Shown: one piece after another, positions 17,164 through 25,151 of the stretch
Layout: each line of letters opens with the position of its first letter
Position numbering within the stretch: position 1 is the stretch's first letter
Origin: PHAA01 sp964457945
GTDB taxonomy: Bacteria > Bacillota > Syntrophomonadia > Syntrophomonadales > Syntrophomonadaceae
NCBI GenBank assembly: GCA_964457945.1
Contig: CAYWFX010000009.1
Span: 1 to 64,000 of the forward strand
DNA length: 64,000 nucleotides
Reading direction: 5' to 3'
The notes under the pieces: generated by a model
The model's input: the letters and a program-made list of their open reading frames with translations, nothing else
Database searches by the model: none
Told to the model about the DNA's origin: nothing
Made by a program: the position numbers and the translations under genes

Positions 17164-18243
17164 CTAGAGCTTTCCGATATCCAGAGTCTCGACCTGGGTT
17201 TTTAGATCATCTAGCATAGTTTCCAGGTTCCAGGGTGTGACCAGGTATCTTTTATCCTTGCGGGCGATGGAATCGATGATATATTCGTTGAATTCCTGGG
17301 AATGATGGGAATAGTCTTTGTATTTTTCCAGTCGGGTATTCAGGCTGCTATCACTCTGGAAATCATAAATCCTGATATTCGTATAGTTATTCAGCTGGGT
17401 GTAGATGCATCTTTTTATCTGCAGCTCGCTGTAGAAAAGCGCTGGATCTTCTTCGAAGATGGAACGATAGCGCAGTATGGAATAGGGCGGATAGTAAATT
17501 ACAAAGTTGACCTCAGGATTCTGCCTGATCAGGGGCAGGATATTCTGGTCAAAGCTCGCCCGCATGGCTGGAAATGAGCCATCCATATTATCATAGAGTT
17601 TCACTCCGGCATTTTTCTTCATCTGTTCATCCTGCCACATTTTCATCAGGCCATCCCTGCCGAATTTAGACCAGGCATTCCAGTTGTTCAGGTACTCCAG
17701 GTCAGCATTTAAGAGTAAACCTGGTTGGTAAGGATTTCTAATGGCTATAATGCTGCTTTTTAGAGTGGAAATTGACACCAAGTAGGGCAGATCATTATAC
17801 GGGTTCTGATCATAAAAGTAGTATGGAAAGGGGACATCTTCATCTCTGACCCGGTTCGGTGCACCCTTTAATGAGCCATAATCCAGACCCCAGAGGATAT
17901 TCTTGACTTGCCCGGTATTGATGGCCAGTTGTACGATTAGATTTTCCTCCCGGGCGCTGGCTCCGGACATGGAGAGTTTTAAGGATTTAATCCCCAGTTT
18001 TTCATCTACGTATGAGGGAACAAAATTCTCTGTCATGGAACTGCCAATAATGATGGTGTCATAGCTAAAATTTCTAGCCAGTCCGGGGTTCTGATAGCGC
18101 TGCTCAGTCGAAAAAGAAGGCCTGTAAAAAGCTGCCTGCCGATAGAATTGAAACGGATCAACCATGAGGTTGAATCCCACAACCAGGCTAAGCAGAATGA
18201 AGGTAATAGCCAGAGATTTTATTAAAAAATTTCTATATACCAT
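17164..18243 (-). CDS. SGNH-like surface protein, partner of MBOAT acyltransferase
   Basis: A 359-residue protein with an N-terminal membrane anchor (about 8-26) and an extracytoplasmic body. 'YDTIIIGSSMTENF' resembles SGNH block I with its nucleophile Ser, and 'KDYSHHSQEFN' near the C terminus carries the D-x-x-H pair. It lies 28 bases after the MBOAT gene on the same strand, the arrangement seen for AlgI/AlgJ, DltB/DltD and PatA/PatB pairs, in which the MBOAT protein exports an acyl group and the SGNH protein attaches it to a surface polymer. Its plan resembles that of the protein at 5617-6660. In Bacillus anthracis such pairs acetylate the polymer bound by SLH domains; the same target is an attractive inference here because SLH proteins are close by. 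Confidence 0.7.
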   Translation of the reverse strand: MVYRNFLIKSLAITFILLSLVVGFNLMVDPFQFYRQAAFYRPSFSTEQRYQNPGLARNFSYDTIIIGSSMTENFVPSYVDEKLGIKSLKLSMSGASAREENLIVQLAINTGQVKNILWGLDYGSLKGAPNRVRDEDVPFPYYFYDQNPYNDLPYLVSISTLKSSIIAIRNPYQPGLLLNADLEYLNNWNAWSKFGRDGLMKMWQDEQMKKNAGVKLYDNMDGSFPAMRASFDQNILPLIRQNPEVNFVIYYPPYSILRYRSIFEEDPALFYSELQIKRCIYTQLNNYTNIRIYDFQSDSSLNTRLEKYKDYSHHSQEFNEYIIDSIARKDKRYLVTPWNLETMLDDLKTQVETLDIGKL

Positions 18244-18271
18244 AGATTAACCCTCAAATACAACGTAATTC

Positions 18272-19732
18272 CTAAAAATTAAAATATATGAATTCACTGA
18301 CCTTATTGAGATTTAGAATCGCGTAAGTGGCCAGGATGGAGATGAAGACTGCCGTCTTCCAGCTGGGTTGAAAGCGGTCTATCATTTCCATAGAATTTCT
18401 CATGAATACAGCCATGAGGAAAAACAGGATAAGCAGGACTGTGGCCTGATTAATATCCTGGAAGCGGGCTGCCAAAGACGCGAAATCTACTCCATATCCC
18501 GATAAGAATTCCAGCCGATTTGACAACGAAGCCGGGAGAATGATGCCACTAAGCCCAAACATGCCGATCAAAACCTTAATGGCAGCACCCCAGGTCTTGG
18601 CGCGGAAAAACACCCAGGCGATATTTACGAAGTTGAAGGTGATGAACCAGGCCAGCCAGGAATTCATCCGCAGGTTTAGTTTTTGCCACAGGCGTTGAAT
18701 AACCAGAGCTAAGCCGTGCAAAAAACCCCAGAATACAAAGGTCCAGCCCGCACCGTGCCATAATCCCCCCAGCAGGAAGGTTATCATGAGATTACGGTAG
18801 ATGTTTAACTCTCCCGTACGGTTTCCACCCAGGGGGATATAGATATATTCGCGCAAAAACCGGCTCAGGGTCATATGCCACCGGCGCCAGAAATCCTGGA
18901 TGCTCAAAGCCTTATAGGGAGAGTTGAAGTTGATGGGGAGCTGAATATTGAACATCAAGGCCGCCCCGATAGCCATGTCGGTATAGCCGCTAAAATCAAA
19001 ATAGAGCTGTAAGGTATAGGAGAGGGAAGTGACCCAGGCTTCGATCAGGCTCAGGGTGGGAGCGGTATCAAAACCATATATAGCTGCTTTAGCCAGGGTA
19101 TCGGCAATAATTACCTTCTTAAATAAACCGATAAAGAACAGGAATACGCCCAGAGCCAGGTTTTTATAGTTTAGAGTTTTATTTTCCCCGGATTCGAACT
19201 GGGGCATCATCTCTTTGTGGTGTAAAATAGGCCCGGCCAGCAAATGCGGGAAAAAGGTGACAAAGAGTGCATAATTCACGAGATCATATTCCTTGGCTTC
19301 AGAACGATAGGCGTCTACCAAATAAGCGATCTGGGTGAAGGTGAAAAAGCTTATGCCCAGGGGCAGTACGATGTGCAGCAAGGGCAGATGGCTGGAAAAG
19401 GCCAGGTTTAGGTTGGCCAGTAAAAAATCAGTATATTTAAAATAGCCTAATAAAAGCAGGTTGAAGGCGATGCCGATGGTTAGAACTGCTTTCGGACTGA
19501 GCCGGATACGAGTCGGAGTTTTGACTAAAGCTGTGCCCACAGCATAGTTTACCGCGATGGATGCTAATATCAAGGGTAGGTAGGCTATGTTCCACCAGCT
19601 ATAGAAAAAAAGAGAACTGAGTACCAGCCAGGATTTAGCCCAGCTGCCGGAGGCGATTTTATTCAATATAAAGTAGACGATGAGGCATACAGGCAGAAAG
19701 AGAAATATAAATTCATAAGAATTAAATAACAA
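18272..19732 (-). CDS. MBOAT family O-acyltransferase (AlgI/PatA/DltB-like)
   Basis: A 486-residue polytopic membrane protein with the family's usual start 'LFNSYEFIFLFLPV', the conserved 'FWRRWHMTLSRFLREYIYIP' (281-300) and the active-site His326 in 'GGLWHGAGWTF'. MBOAT proteins pass acyl groups, usually acetyl, across the membrane for modification of extracellular polymers. Translation starts at TTG 19732, with GAAGGAG 10 bases upstream and no better start nearby. It is the first gene of a two-gene operon with the SGNH protein, and has a good promoter at 19773-19801. Confidence 0.93.
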   Translation of the reverse strand: MLFNSYEFIFLFLPVCLIVYFILNKIASGSWAKSWLVLSSLFFYSWWNIAYLPLILASIAVNYAVGTALVKTPTRIRLSPKAVLTIGIAFNLLLLGYFKYTDFLLANLNLAFSSHLPLLHIVLPLGISFFTFTQIAYLVDAYRSEAKEYDLVNYALFVTFFPHLLAGPILHHKEMMPQFESGENKTLNYKNLALGVFLFFIGLFKKVIIADTLAKAAIYGFDTAPTLSLIEAWVTSLSYTLQLYFDFSGYTDMAIGAALMFNIQLPINFNSPYKALSIQDFWRRWHMTLSRFLREYIYIPLGGNRTGELNIYRNLMITFLLGGLWHGAGWTFVFWGFLHGLALVIQRLWQKLNLRMNSWLAWFITFNFVNIAWVFFRAKTWGAAIKVLIGMFGLSGIILPASLSNRLEFLSGYGVDFASLAARFQDINQATVLLILFFLMAVFMRNSMEMIDRFQPSWKTAVFISILATYAILNLNKVSEFIYFNF

Positions 19733-19772
19733 TGGCCTTGGTCTCCTTCAATGCTAATTGAAACTCGTCAAT

Positions 19773-19801
19773 ATTATACTGATAAATTAAAGAGCCGGCA
19801 A
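19773..19801 (-). promoter_or_regulatory. Sigma-A promoter of the MBOAT-SGNH operon
   Basis: On the minus strand: TTGCCG (19801-19796), a 17-base spacer and TATAAT (19778-19773), about 40 bases before the TTG start. Confidence 0.7.
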
Positions 19802-19843
19802 GTTGGAATGGTTTGACAAGCTCCCAGTCCCACCATAAATTGG

Positions 19844-19873
19844 TTGACCCCCCAATTATTTAGAATGTATAAT
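19844..19873 (+). promoter_or_regulatory. Sigma-A promoter of the adaptor-RND-TetR gene cluster
   Basis: TTGACC (19844-19849), an 18-base spacer and TATAAT (19868-19873) with TG upstream. A leader of about 225 bases follows before the GTG start at 20107. I see no gene in that leader. Confidence 0.7.
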
Positions 19874-19885
19874 AATACTACAAAC

Positions 19886-19901
19886 TGACCGGCGGGTCGG
19901 C
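19886..19901 (+). promoter_or_regulatory. Probable TetR-family operator, copy 2
   Basis: TGACCGGCGGGTCGGC lies 13 bases after the -10 box, where a bound repressor would block transcription. GACC-ggcg-GGTC is a dyad. The same element, with three differences, overlaps the TolC-like gene's promoter. Confidence 0.65.
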
Positions 19902-20106
19902 ACGGAAATTATTTATTATTGACATCAAAATTAACAGAAGCAGGAGGGGAACGGGTGTAGCTAAACAAATGGGGTGGATATTTTCAAATTGCTGTCCTGT
20001 TTAAATACAACGCCGAAATTGCGAGAGAAAGAGGGGCAGCCCTGGCTACAAGGCAACAAATTTATCATTTCAGATTTTATATTTATTTTAAAAGGAGGAT
20101 TTTTGG

Positions 20107-21243
20107 GTGAAAACAAGGTATCGGAATGTCATGGTTATACTAGTCATCATGTCTTTATTTATGGTGGTAAGCGGATGTAGTAAGAAAGCGCAGGAAGTAG
20201 TACAAAATACATTCAACGTTGAAACAGCAGTCGTAAAAACAATGGATATCACCAAATATTCAAGCTATTCCGGCAGAGTGAAAGGAAGTAATGAAGAAGC
20301 TGTACTGCCCAAGCTATCAGGCCGGGTTACAGCGGTTTATGTGAAGGAAGGAGAGTCGGTTCGGCAGGGGCAGGTTATTGTTAATCTAGACCAGAGTAAG
20401 ATGAATGCAGCCCTTCAACAGGCTGAGGCAGGGCTAGCTTCAGCTCAGGCCGGGCAAGCCGCCAATGATGTTCGAAGGCAGACGGCCCTGAGCGAGTATA
20501 ATCGCAAAAAAGCACTTCATGATGCAGGGGTTGCTTCCGATCAGGACCTGGAAACAGCCAAGTCTGGGTATGATGCCCTCAACACCGGTGCTACAGAGGC
20601 GGGCGTAGCTCAAGCGCAAGCCGCACTTAACTTAGCCCAACAGAATTTGGCAGATTGCGAAATTAAAAGTCCCATGGATGGCGTCGTTGGACGAGTCGAT
20701 GTTGCGGTTGGAGAGACGACCAGTACGCAGAACCCCGTTGCGGTAATTAACAATAGTGCGGATCTGGAAGTGGATGTCAAGGTCAGTGAATCTGATGTAT
20801 CTTCGGTTCAAGCTGGGTCAACCGTTAAGGTGCTGATCAAAGCCATCAGCAAAGAACCACTTATCGGTACTATCAAGAGTGTAGCGTCTGTTGCTAATTC
20901 GACAACGCGTACTTATCCGGTAAAGGTTTCCCTGCCTAATAATTCAGAGTCACAGGTAAAATCCGGTATGTTTGCCGAGGTTATGCTGGGGACACAGCAC
21001 CGGGCTGGTGTTATAGCTATTCCTATGGCCGCAGTCCTGCCTAAAAACGGTGAGAGTACTGTGTATGTTGTAAACGAGGAAAAGCGCGCTCAAGCAGTAA
21101 TAGTTCAAACTGGGCTAAATGATGGAACCTATACCGAAATAACCAAGGGTCTTCAGGTAGGACAGAAAGTTGTCACCAAAGGCAATACTCTTATTGATGA
21201 TAACAGCATAGTGGATTCTGCTGATGGGGGAACAACGAAATGA
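20107..21243 (+). CDS. Efflux adaptor lipoprotein (HlyD/MFP family)
   Basis: GTG 20107 follows AAAGGAGG at 8 bases. The N terminus is a lipoprotein signal with lipobox 'VVSGC', so the mature protein should be lipid-anchored outside the membrane. It has the classical adaptor plan: a biotinyl-lipoyl half ('SGRVTAVYVKEGESVRQGQ'), a helical hairpin ('QQAEAGLASAQAGQ...YDALNTG...NLAQQNLADC'), the second lipoyl half ('IKSPMDGVVGRVDVAVGE') and beta-barrel domains ('VKSGMFAEVMLG'). It joins an RND transporter to the exit duct. Its stop codon overlaps the RND start by four bases (ATGA), so the two are translationally coupled. Confidence 0.93.
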   Translation: MKTRYRNVMVILVIMSLFMVVSGCSKKAQEVVQNTFNVETAVVKTMDITKYSSYSGRVKGSNEEAVLPKLSGRVTAVYVKEGESVRQGQVIVNLDQSKMNAALQQAEAGLASAQAGQAANDVRRQTALSEYNRKKALHDAGVASDQDLETAKSGYDALNTGATEAGVAQAQAALNLAQQNLADCEIKSPMDGVVGRVDVAVGETTSTQNPVAVINNSADLEVDVKVSESDVSSVQAGSTVKVLIKAISKEPLIGTIKSVASVANSTTRTYPVKVSLPNNSESQVKSGMFAEVMLGTQHRAGVIAIPMAAVLPKNGESTVYVVNEEKRAQAVIVQTGLNDGTYTEITKGLQVGQKVVTKGNTLIDDNSIVDSADGGTTK

Positions 21244-24200
21244 TGAGGAAAATCGCCCAATTTTCAATAAACAGGCCGGCTACGATTATCATATTGATCG
21301 CAGCAATTATCATTATTGGGTTGATGAACCTGTCCCAGCTGCCTACTGATTTGATGCCTAAAATGGATCTGCCCTATGCAGCAGTCATCACCAGCTATAC
21401 CGGAGCAGGTCCTGAAGAAATAGAAGATCAAGTTACCAAACCTATTGAGAATGTAGTGGGTACAGTTGCTAACATTGATCAGATTATATCCACATCCAGT
21501 GCCAATTCGTCCATGGTTCTTATCGCTTTTAACTTTGGCACGAACATGGACTCAGCCATGGCAAATATTCGAGACAAAGTCTCTATGGCTGAAGCGGCTC
21601 TTCCGGATGGTGCGGAGAAACCTCAGATCATGAAAATGGATATCAATAGTATGCCAGTTATCTCTCTTAGTATTAATGGCAAAGACCTGTCTCTGGCACA
21701 GCTGCAAACCATTGCGGAAGATAAAATCGAACCTCGTCTATCACGGATCTCAGGTGTAGCTTCAGTAACCATTACTGGAGGGCGCAAGCGCGAAGTGAAA
21801 GTAGCCGTTGATCCAGTCAAAGCTGAGAATTATGGTTTAAGCCTGAGCCAGGTTGCCAGTTTTCTATCAGCCGAGAATTACAATATGTCCACCGGAAGTA
21901 TTACCTATGGGGAACGAAAATATTATGCCCGCAGCTTGCAGGAATTTGAGAGCCTGGATGATATTGGAAACGTTGCACTCACGACTGCGACCGGGAACAA
22001 AGTTCCATTGAAAGACATTGCTGAAATTAGTGAAGACTATAAAGACGTTGATCAAATCACCCGTACCAACGGTTCTCCGGCGGTTGGTATTCATGCTCAG
22101 AAAGAGACCGATGCCAATACCGTTGAAGCCTGTACGGCTGTAAAAGCAGAAATGGAGAAAATCAAAACTGAACTAGGCGGTAAAGTGGATGTAAAAATCG
22201 TCATGGATCAGTCGGATTTTATCAATAAATCCATTAACAGTACTGCCAAAACGCTTGTTGAAGGCTCTATCCTGGCGGTATTGATTATTCTTTTGTTCCT
22301 GCGCAATATTCGCAGTACGATCATTATCGGGATAGCGATACCTCTTTCCATCGTAGCCACTTTTATCCTGATGTATTATACCGGCAGCACCCTGAATACT
22401 TTTACCCTGGGAGGTCTGGCCCTGGGGGTTGGGAGAATGGTCGACGACTCAATTGTGGTTTTCGAGAATATCTACCGACATCGAAGATTGGGATTATCTG
22501 CCAAGGAAGCTGCTTTGAAAGGCGCCGGCGAAGTAGGCGGAGCGGTTCTGGCAGGGACTTTGACCCTGGTTTCGGTATTCCTGCCCATTGGCCTGGCAGA
22601 GGGAATCAGCGGGGTACTATTTAAGCCCCTGGCCTTCACCATCTGTGTAGCCATTGTCTGTTCCTTGCTGGTCGCCGTAACGATTGTTCCTTTTATGTCC
22701 TCCCGCCTGCTGACAGATGCTGCCATGCAAAGGAAAACCAGCGACAAGACGGCCGTAGGTCAGTTGATCAATCGCATGGGGTACTGGCTGGATAATTTGG
22801 GTGAACGATACAAAGTCTTAGTGGAGTGGGTTCTGGGACACCGGCGTACGGTTATTTTTGGTGTCACCGGGCTGATGATTGCATCCCTTTGTTTGGTTCC
22901 TCTGATCGGTGCAGAGTTTATGCCTGCCTCTGATTCGGGCAGCATATCGGTAAGTCTCGAAGCGGACAAGGGATCTGTCATCGAGGATGTGGATAAAATA
23001 ACCCAGGTGGTTGAAGAGAGACTAATGCAGAATCCTTCTGTCAATGTGATATTTACGAGTGTCGGCAGTTCAGGACAAATTTCAATGGAGGTGGCGGGCA
23101 CTAATAAAGCTACCATCTCAGTAAAGTTGATCCCTAAGAGTGAGCGAAAAGGGGTAGATCAGATTGCGGAAGAGATTAGAAAATCACTATACGACATCCC
23201 CGGCGTAAAGAAGACGGTCACTGTCAGCAGTGATAGTGGGATGGGCTCAGGAAAGGCTCTCAGTGTCGCAGTCAAAGGTGATGATCTGAATACCCTGCGA
23301 GATATTTCCCAGGAAGTTGAAAGTATTATGAAAAAGGTTCCTGGAACCCGTGAAGTCACCGCATCAATGGCTGATGGCAATCCAGAAGTGCAGATCCGGA
23401 TCAACCGCCAGCGGGCGATGGATTATGGGTTATCACCCGTTCAGATTTCCAAAGAAATCAAAAACGCTATTGACGGTACGGTTGCAACCAAGTATCGCTT
23501 GCAAGGGGACGAAATCGATGTAAGAGTCACCAGTAAAGATAAGCAGAATAGTGATATGGATGTGCTCAAAGGTTTGAAGATTCTTACCGCTCAGGGCAGC
23601 AGTGTATCTTTATCAGAACTGGCGAGCTTTGAATTGGCAACCGGGCCGGTGCAAATTTCACGAGATGATCAAGCGCGTCAGGCGACAGTTTCCTGCGATC
23701 TTTTAAATAGAGATTTGCAGAGTGTTACGAAAGATGTTCAGGCCCAGGTCGGAAAAATTCAGCTGCCGGTCGGATACACCATAGACTATGGCGGACAGAA
23801 TAAGGAGATGATGGATTCTTTTTCCAGTTTGTTCCTGGCTTTACTGCTGGCGATATTGCTGGTTTACGTGGTAATGGTCATACAATATGAGTCTTTCTTC
23901 GATCCTTTCATTATCATGTTTTCAATCCCGACTGCTATCATCGGAGTGATTCTGGGGCTCTTGGTTACGGGGAGAAGCTTCAGTGTAACGGCCTTTATCG
24001 GCATTATTATGCTGGCAGGAATTGTGGTATCCAATGCGATTGTCTTTATTGATTATTTGAAAAAACTGCGGGAATCAGGCATGGAGCGGAATGCTGCTAT
24101 AATCGAGGCTGGCAGGGTAAGATTACGACCCATATTAATGACCGCTCTGGCTACCATGCTGGCTATGATGCCTATGGCGACAGGATTGGGAGAAGGTGGT

Positions 24201-24386
24201 GAGACGTCTGCTCCACTGGCTACTGTAGTCATCGGGGGTCTAATTGCTTCAACCTTTGTCACACTCTTGCTGCTTCCGGTTGTTTATAGTATCTTTGATG
24301 ATTGGGGGCAGAAGCTGCGCCGTAGATTTTCCCCGAAAAAGGAATCTGAAGGGATAGAATATATAGAAATAGATGTTGAAAACTAA
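21240..24386 (+). CDS. RND-family multidrug efflux transporter (AcrB/SwrC-like)
   Basis: A 1048-residue proton-driven exporter of the hydrophobe/amphiphile (HAE) RND class, of full length. It shows the first transmembrane segment (about 14-32), two large extracytoplasmic loops, and the proton-relay motif in helix 4 'GRMVDDSIVVFENIYRHRR' with the paired Asp residues. The second helix bundle is 'LLVYVVMVIQYESFFDPFII', with 'GIIMLAGIVVSNAIVFIDYL' and 'RLRPILMTALATMLAMMPMA'. It is coupled to the adaptor gene upstream. SwrC of Bacillus subtilis is the best-known Gram-positive relative, exporting surfactin; the substrate here is unknown. Confidence 0.95.
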   Translation: MMRKIAQFSINRPATIIILIAAIIIIGLMNLSQLPTDLMPKMDLPYAAVITSYTGAGPEEIEDQVTKPIENVVGTVANIDQIISTSSANSSMVLIAFNFGTNMDSAMANIRDKVSMAEAALPDGAEKPQIMKMDINSMPVISLSINGKDLSLAQLQTIAEDKIEPRLSRISGVASVTITGGRKREVKVAVDPVKAENYGLSLSQVASFLSAENYNMSTGSITYGERKYYARSLQEFESLDDIGNVALTTATGNKVPLKDIAEISEDYKDVDQITRTNGSPAVGIHAQKETDANTVEACTAVKAEMEKIKTELGGKVDVKIVMDQSDFINKSINSTAKTLVEGSILAVLIILLFLRNIRSTIIIGIAIPLSIVATFILMYYTGSTLNTFTLGGLALGVGRMVDDSIVVFENIYRHRRLGLSAKEAALKGAGEVGGAVLAGTLTLVSVFLPIGLAEGISGVLFKPLAFTICVAIVCSLLVAVTIVPFMSSRLLTDAAMQRKTSDKTAVGQLINRMGYWLDNLGERYKVLVEWVLGHRRTVIFGVTGLMIASLCLVPLIGAEFMPASDSGSISVSLEADKGSVIEDVDKITQVVEERLMQNPSVNVIFTSVGSSGQISMEVAGTNKATISVKLIPKSERKGVDQIAEEIRKSLYDIPGVKKTVTVSSDSGMGSGKALSVAVKGDDLNTLRDISQEVESIMKKVPGTREVTASMADGNPEVQIRINRQRAMDYGLSPVQISKEIKNAIDGTVATKYRLQGDEIDVRVTSKDKQNSDMDVLKGLKILTAQGSSVSLSELASFELATGPVQISRDDQARQATVSCDLLNRDLQSVTKDVQAQVGKIQLPVGYTIDYGGQNKEMMDSFSSLFLALLLAILLVYVVMVIQYESFFDPFIIMFSIPTAIIGVILGLLVTGRSFSVTAFIGIIMLAGIVVSNAIVFIDYLKKLRESGMERNAAIIEAGRVRLRPILMTALATMLAMMPMATGLGEGGETSAPLATVVIGGLIASTFVTLLLLPVVYSIFDDWGQKLRRRFSPKKESEGIEYIEIDVEN

Positions 24387-24401
24387 TATAGACGGGATGT
24401 C

Positions 24402-24429
24402 GTAACAAGGGGAAGCTTCTCCTTGTTAC
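24402..24429. repeat. 28-base inverted repeat between pump and TetR genes
   Basis: GTAACAAGGGGAAG and CTTCTCCTTGTTAC form a 14-pair stem with a single G-T pair and no spacer. There is no run of T after it. It could be a weak terminator or attenuator that lowers tetR expression relative to the pump, an RNA processing site, or a protein-binding palindrome. Confidence 0.6.
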
Positions 24430-24496
24430 ACTTCTTGAGAAAATACTGGGGAAACTGAAATATCTGCTCTTATTTTTGAATAGAGGAGTAATCTTT

Positions 24497-25084
24497 ATGA
24501 ATATTATAAATCCGAAAGAGAGCAAGAAGGACTTGATCATCGAAGCTGCCATAAGGGTATTTTCCCGGAAAGGCTATCACCATACCAAAATGGAGGAAAT
24601 AGCCATTGAAGCAGGTATTGGTAAGGGAACGATTTATGAATATTTTGCCAGCAAGCTACAGCTTTTGCAGGAGATTATGGAACGAAGTTTTAGCCTGTAT
24701 GACCAAACCATGGGTTCAGATATTAGTACTACTATATTTATTGAAGATAAAATTAAGATGCTGGTTGAAGCTCATTTTAAATTCTGTCAGGAAAATAAAG
24801 AACTAACCCGCATCTTATTCTGGGATACAGAAATTATTGACGAGGAACTTAGAGACTGGGGCTGCCAGAAACGCGCGGATAAGGAAAAGCGCCTGCAAGA
24901 CTTCATTCAGGCGGGCATTGATTGCGGGGAAATACGTGCCATTGATGCTAAACTCTTGACAGTCATAATTAGCGGGGTCTTAAGCTCTATCTGGGTTCCG
25001 GTAGTTATTGAAGGTTGGGATGTTGATGCGATCACTGCTGCAGAAAAGGTTACGGATATCATAATGAACGGGATTAAGAAGTAA
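24497..25084 (+). CDS. TetR/AcrR-family transcriptional regulator
   Basis: ATG 24497 is chosen because GAGGAG ends 8 bases upstream; an in-frame TTG at 24476 has no such site. The protein has 195 residues. The N-terminal helix-turn-helix is clear: 'LIIEAAIRVFSRKGYHHTKM' then 'EEIAIEAGIGKGTIYEYFAS'. The C-terminal ligand domain resembles the TetR_C group with 'HFKFCQENKELTRILFWDTE'. It follows the RND gene, and two TetR-like operator sequences lie at the promoters of the pump cluster and of the TolC-like gene. It is therefore the probable local repressor, released by a pump substrate. Confidence 0.92.
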   Translation: MNIINPKESKKDLIIEAAIRVFSRKGYHHTKMEEIAIEAGIGKGTIYEYFASKLQLLQEIMERSFSLYDQTMGSDISTTIFIEDKIKMLVEAHFKFCQENKELTRILFWDTEIIDEELRDWGCQKRADKEKRLQDFIQAGIDCGEIRAIDAKLLTVIISGVLSSIWVPVVIEGWDVDAITAAEKVTDIIMNGIKK

Positions 25085-25112
25085 CAGGAACGATAGGGAC
25101 ACAGTGATGTGG

Positions 25113-25147
25113 GGGCAAGTGGGACGGTTTTTGCTTGCCCTCTTTCA
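25113..25147. terminator. Terminator between tetR and the S41 protease gene
   Basis: GGGCAAG (25113-25119) pairs with CTTGCCC (25134-25140), followed by TCTTTC. It lies between two convergent genes. Confidence 0.65.
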
Positions 25148-25151
25148 TTGT

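Noticed and set aside
19974..20180. 68-codon plus-strand frame at the start of the efflux operon
   Set aside because: It lacks a suitable ribosome binding site, overlaps the adaptor lipoprotein gene in another frame and has no protein-like features.
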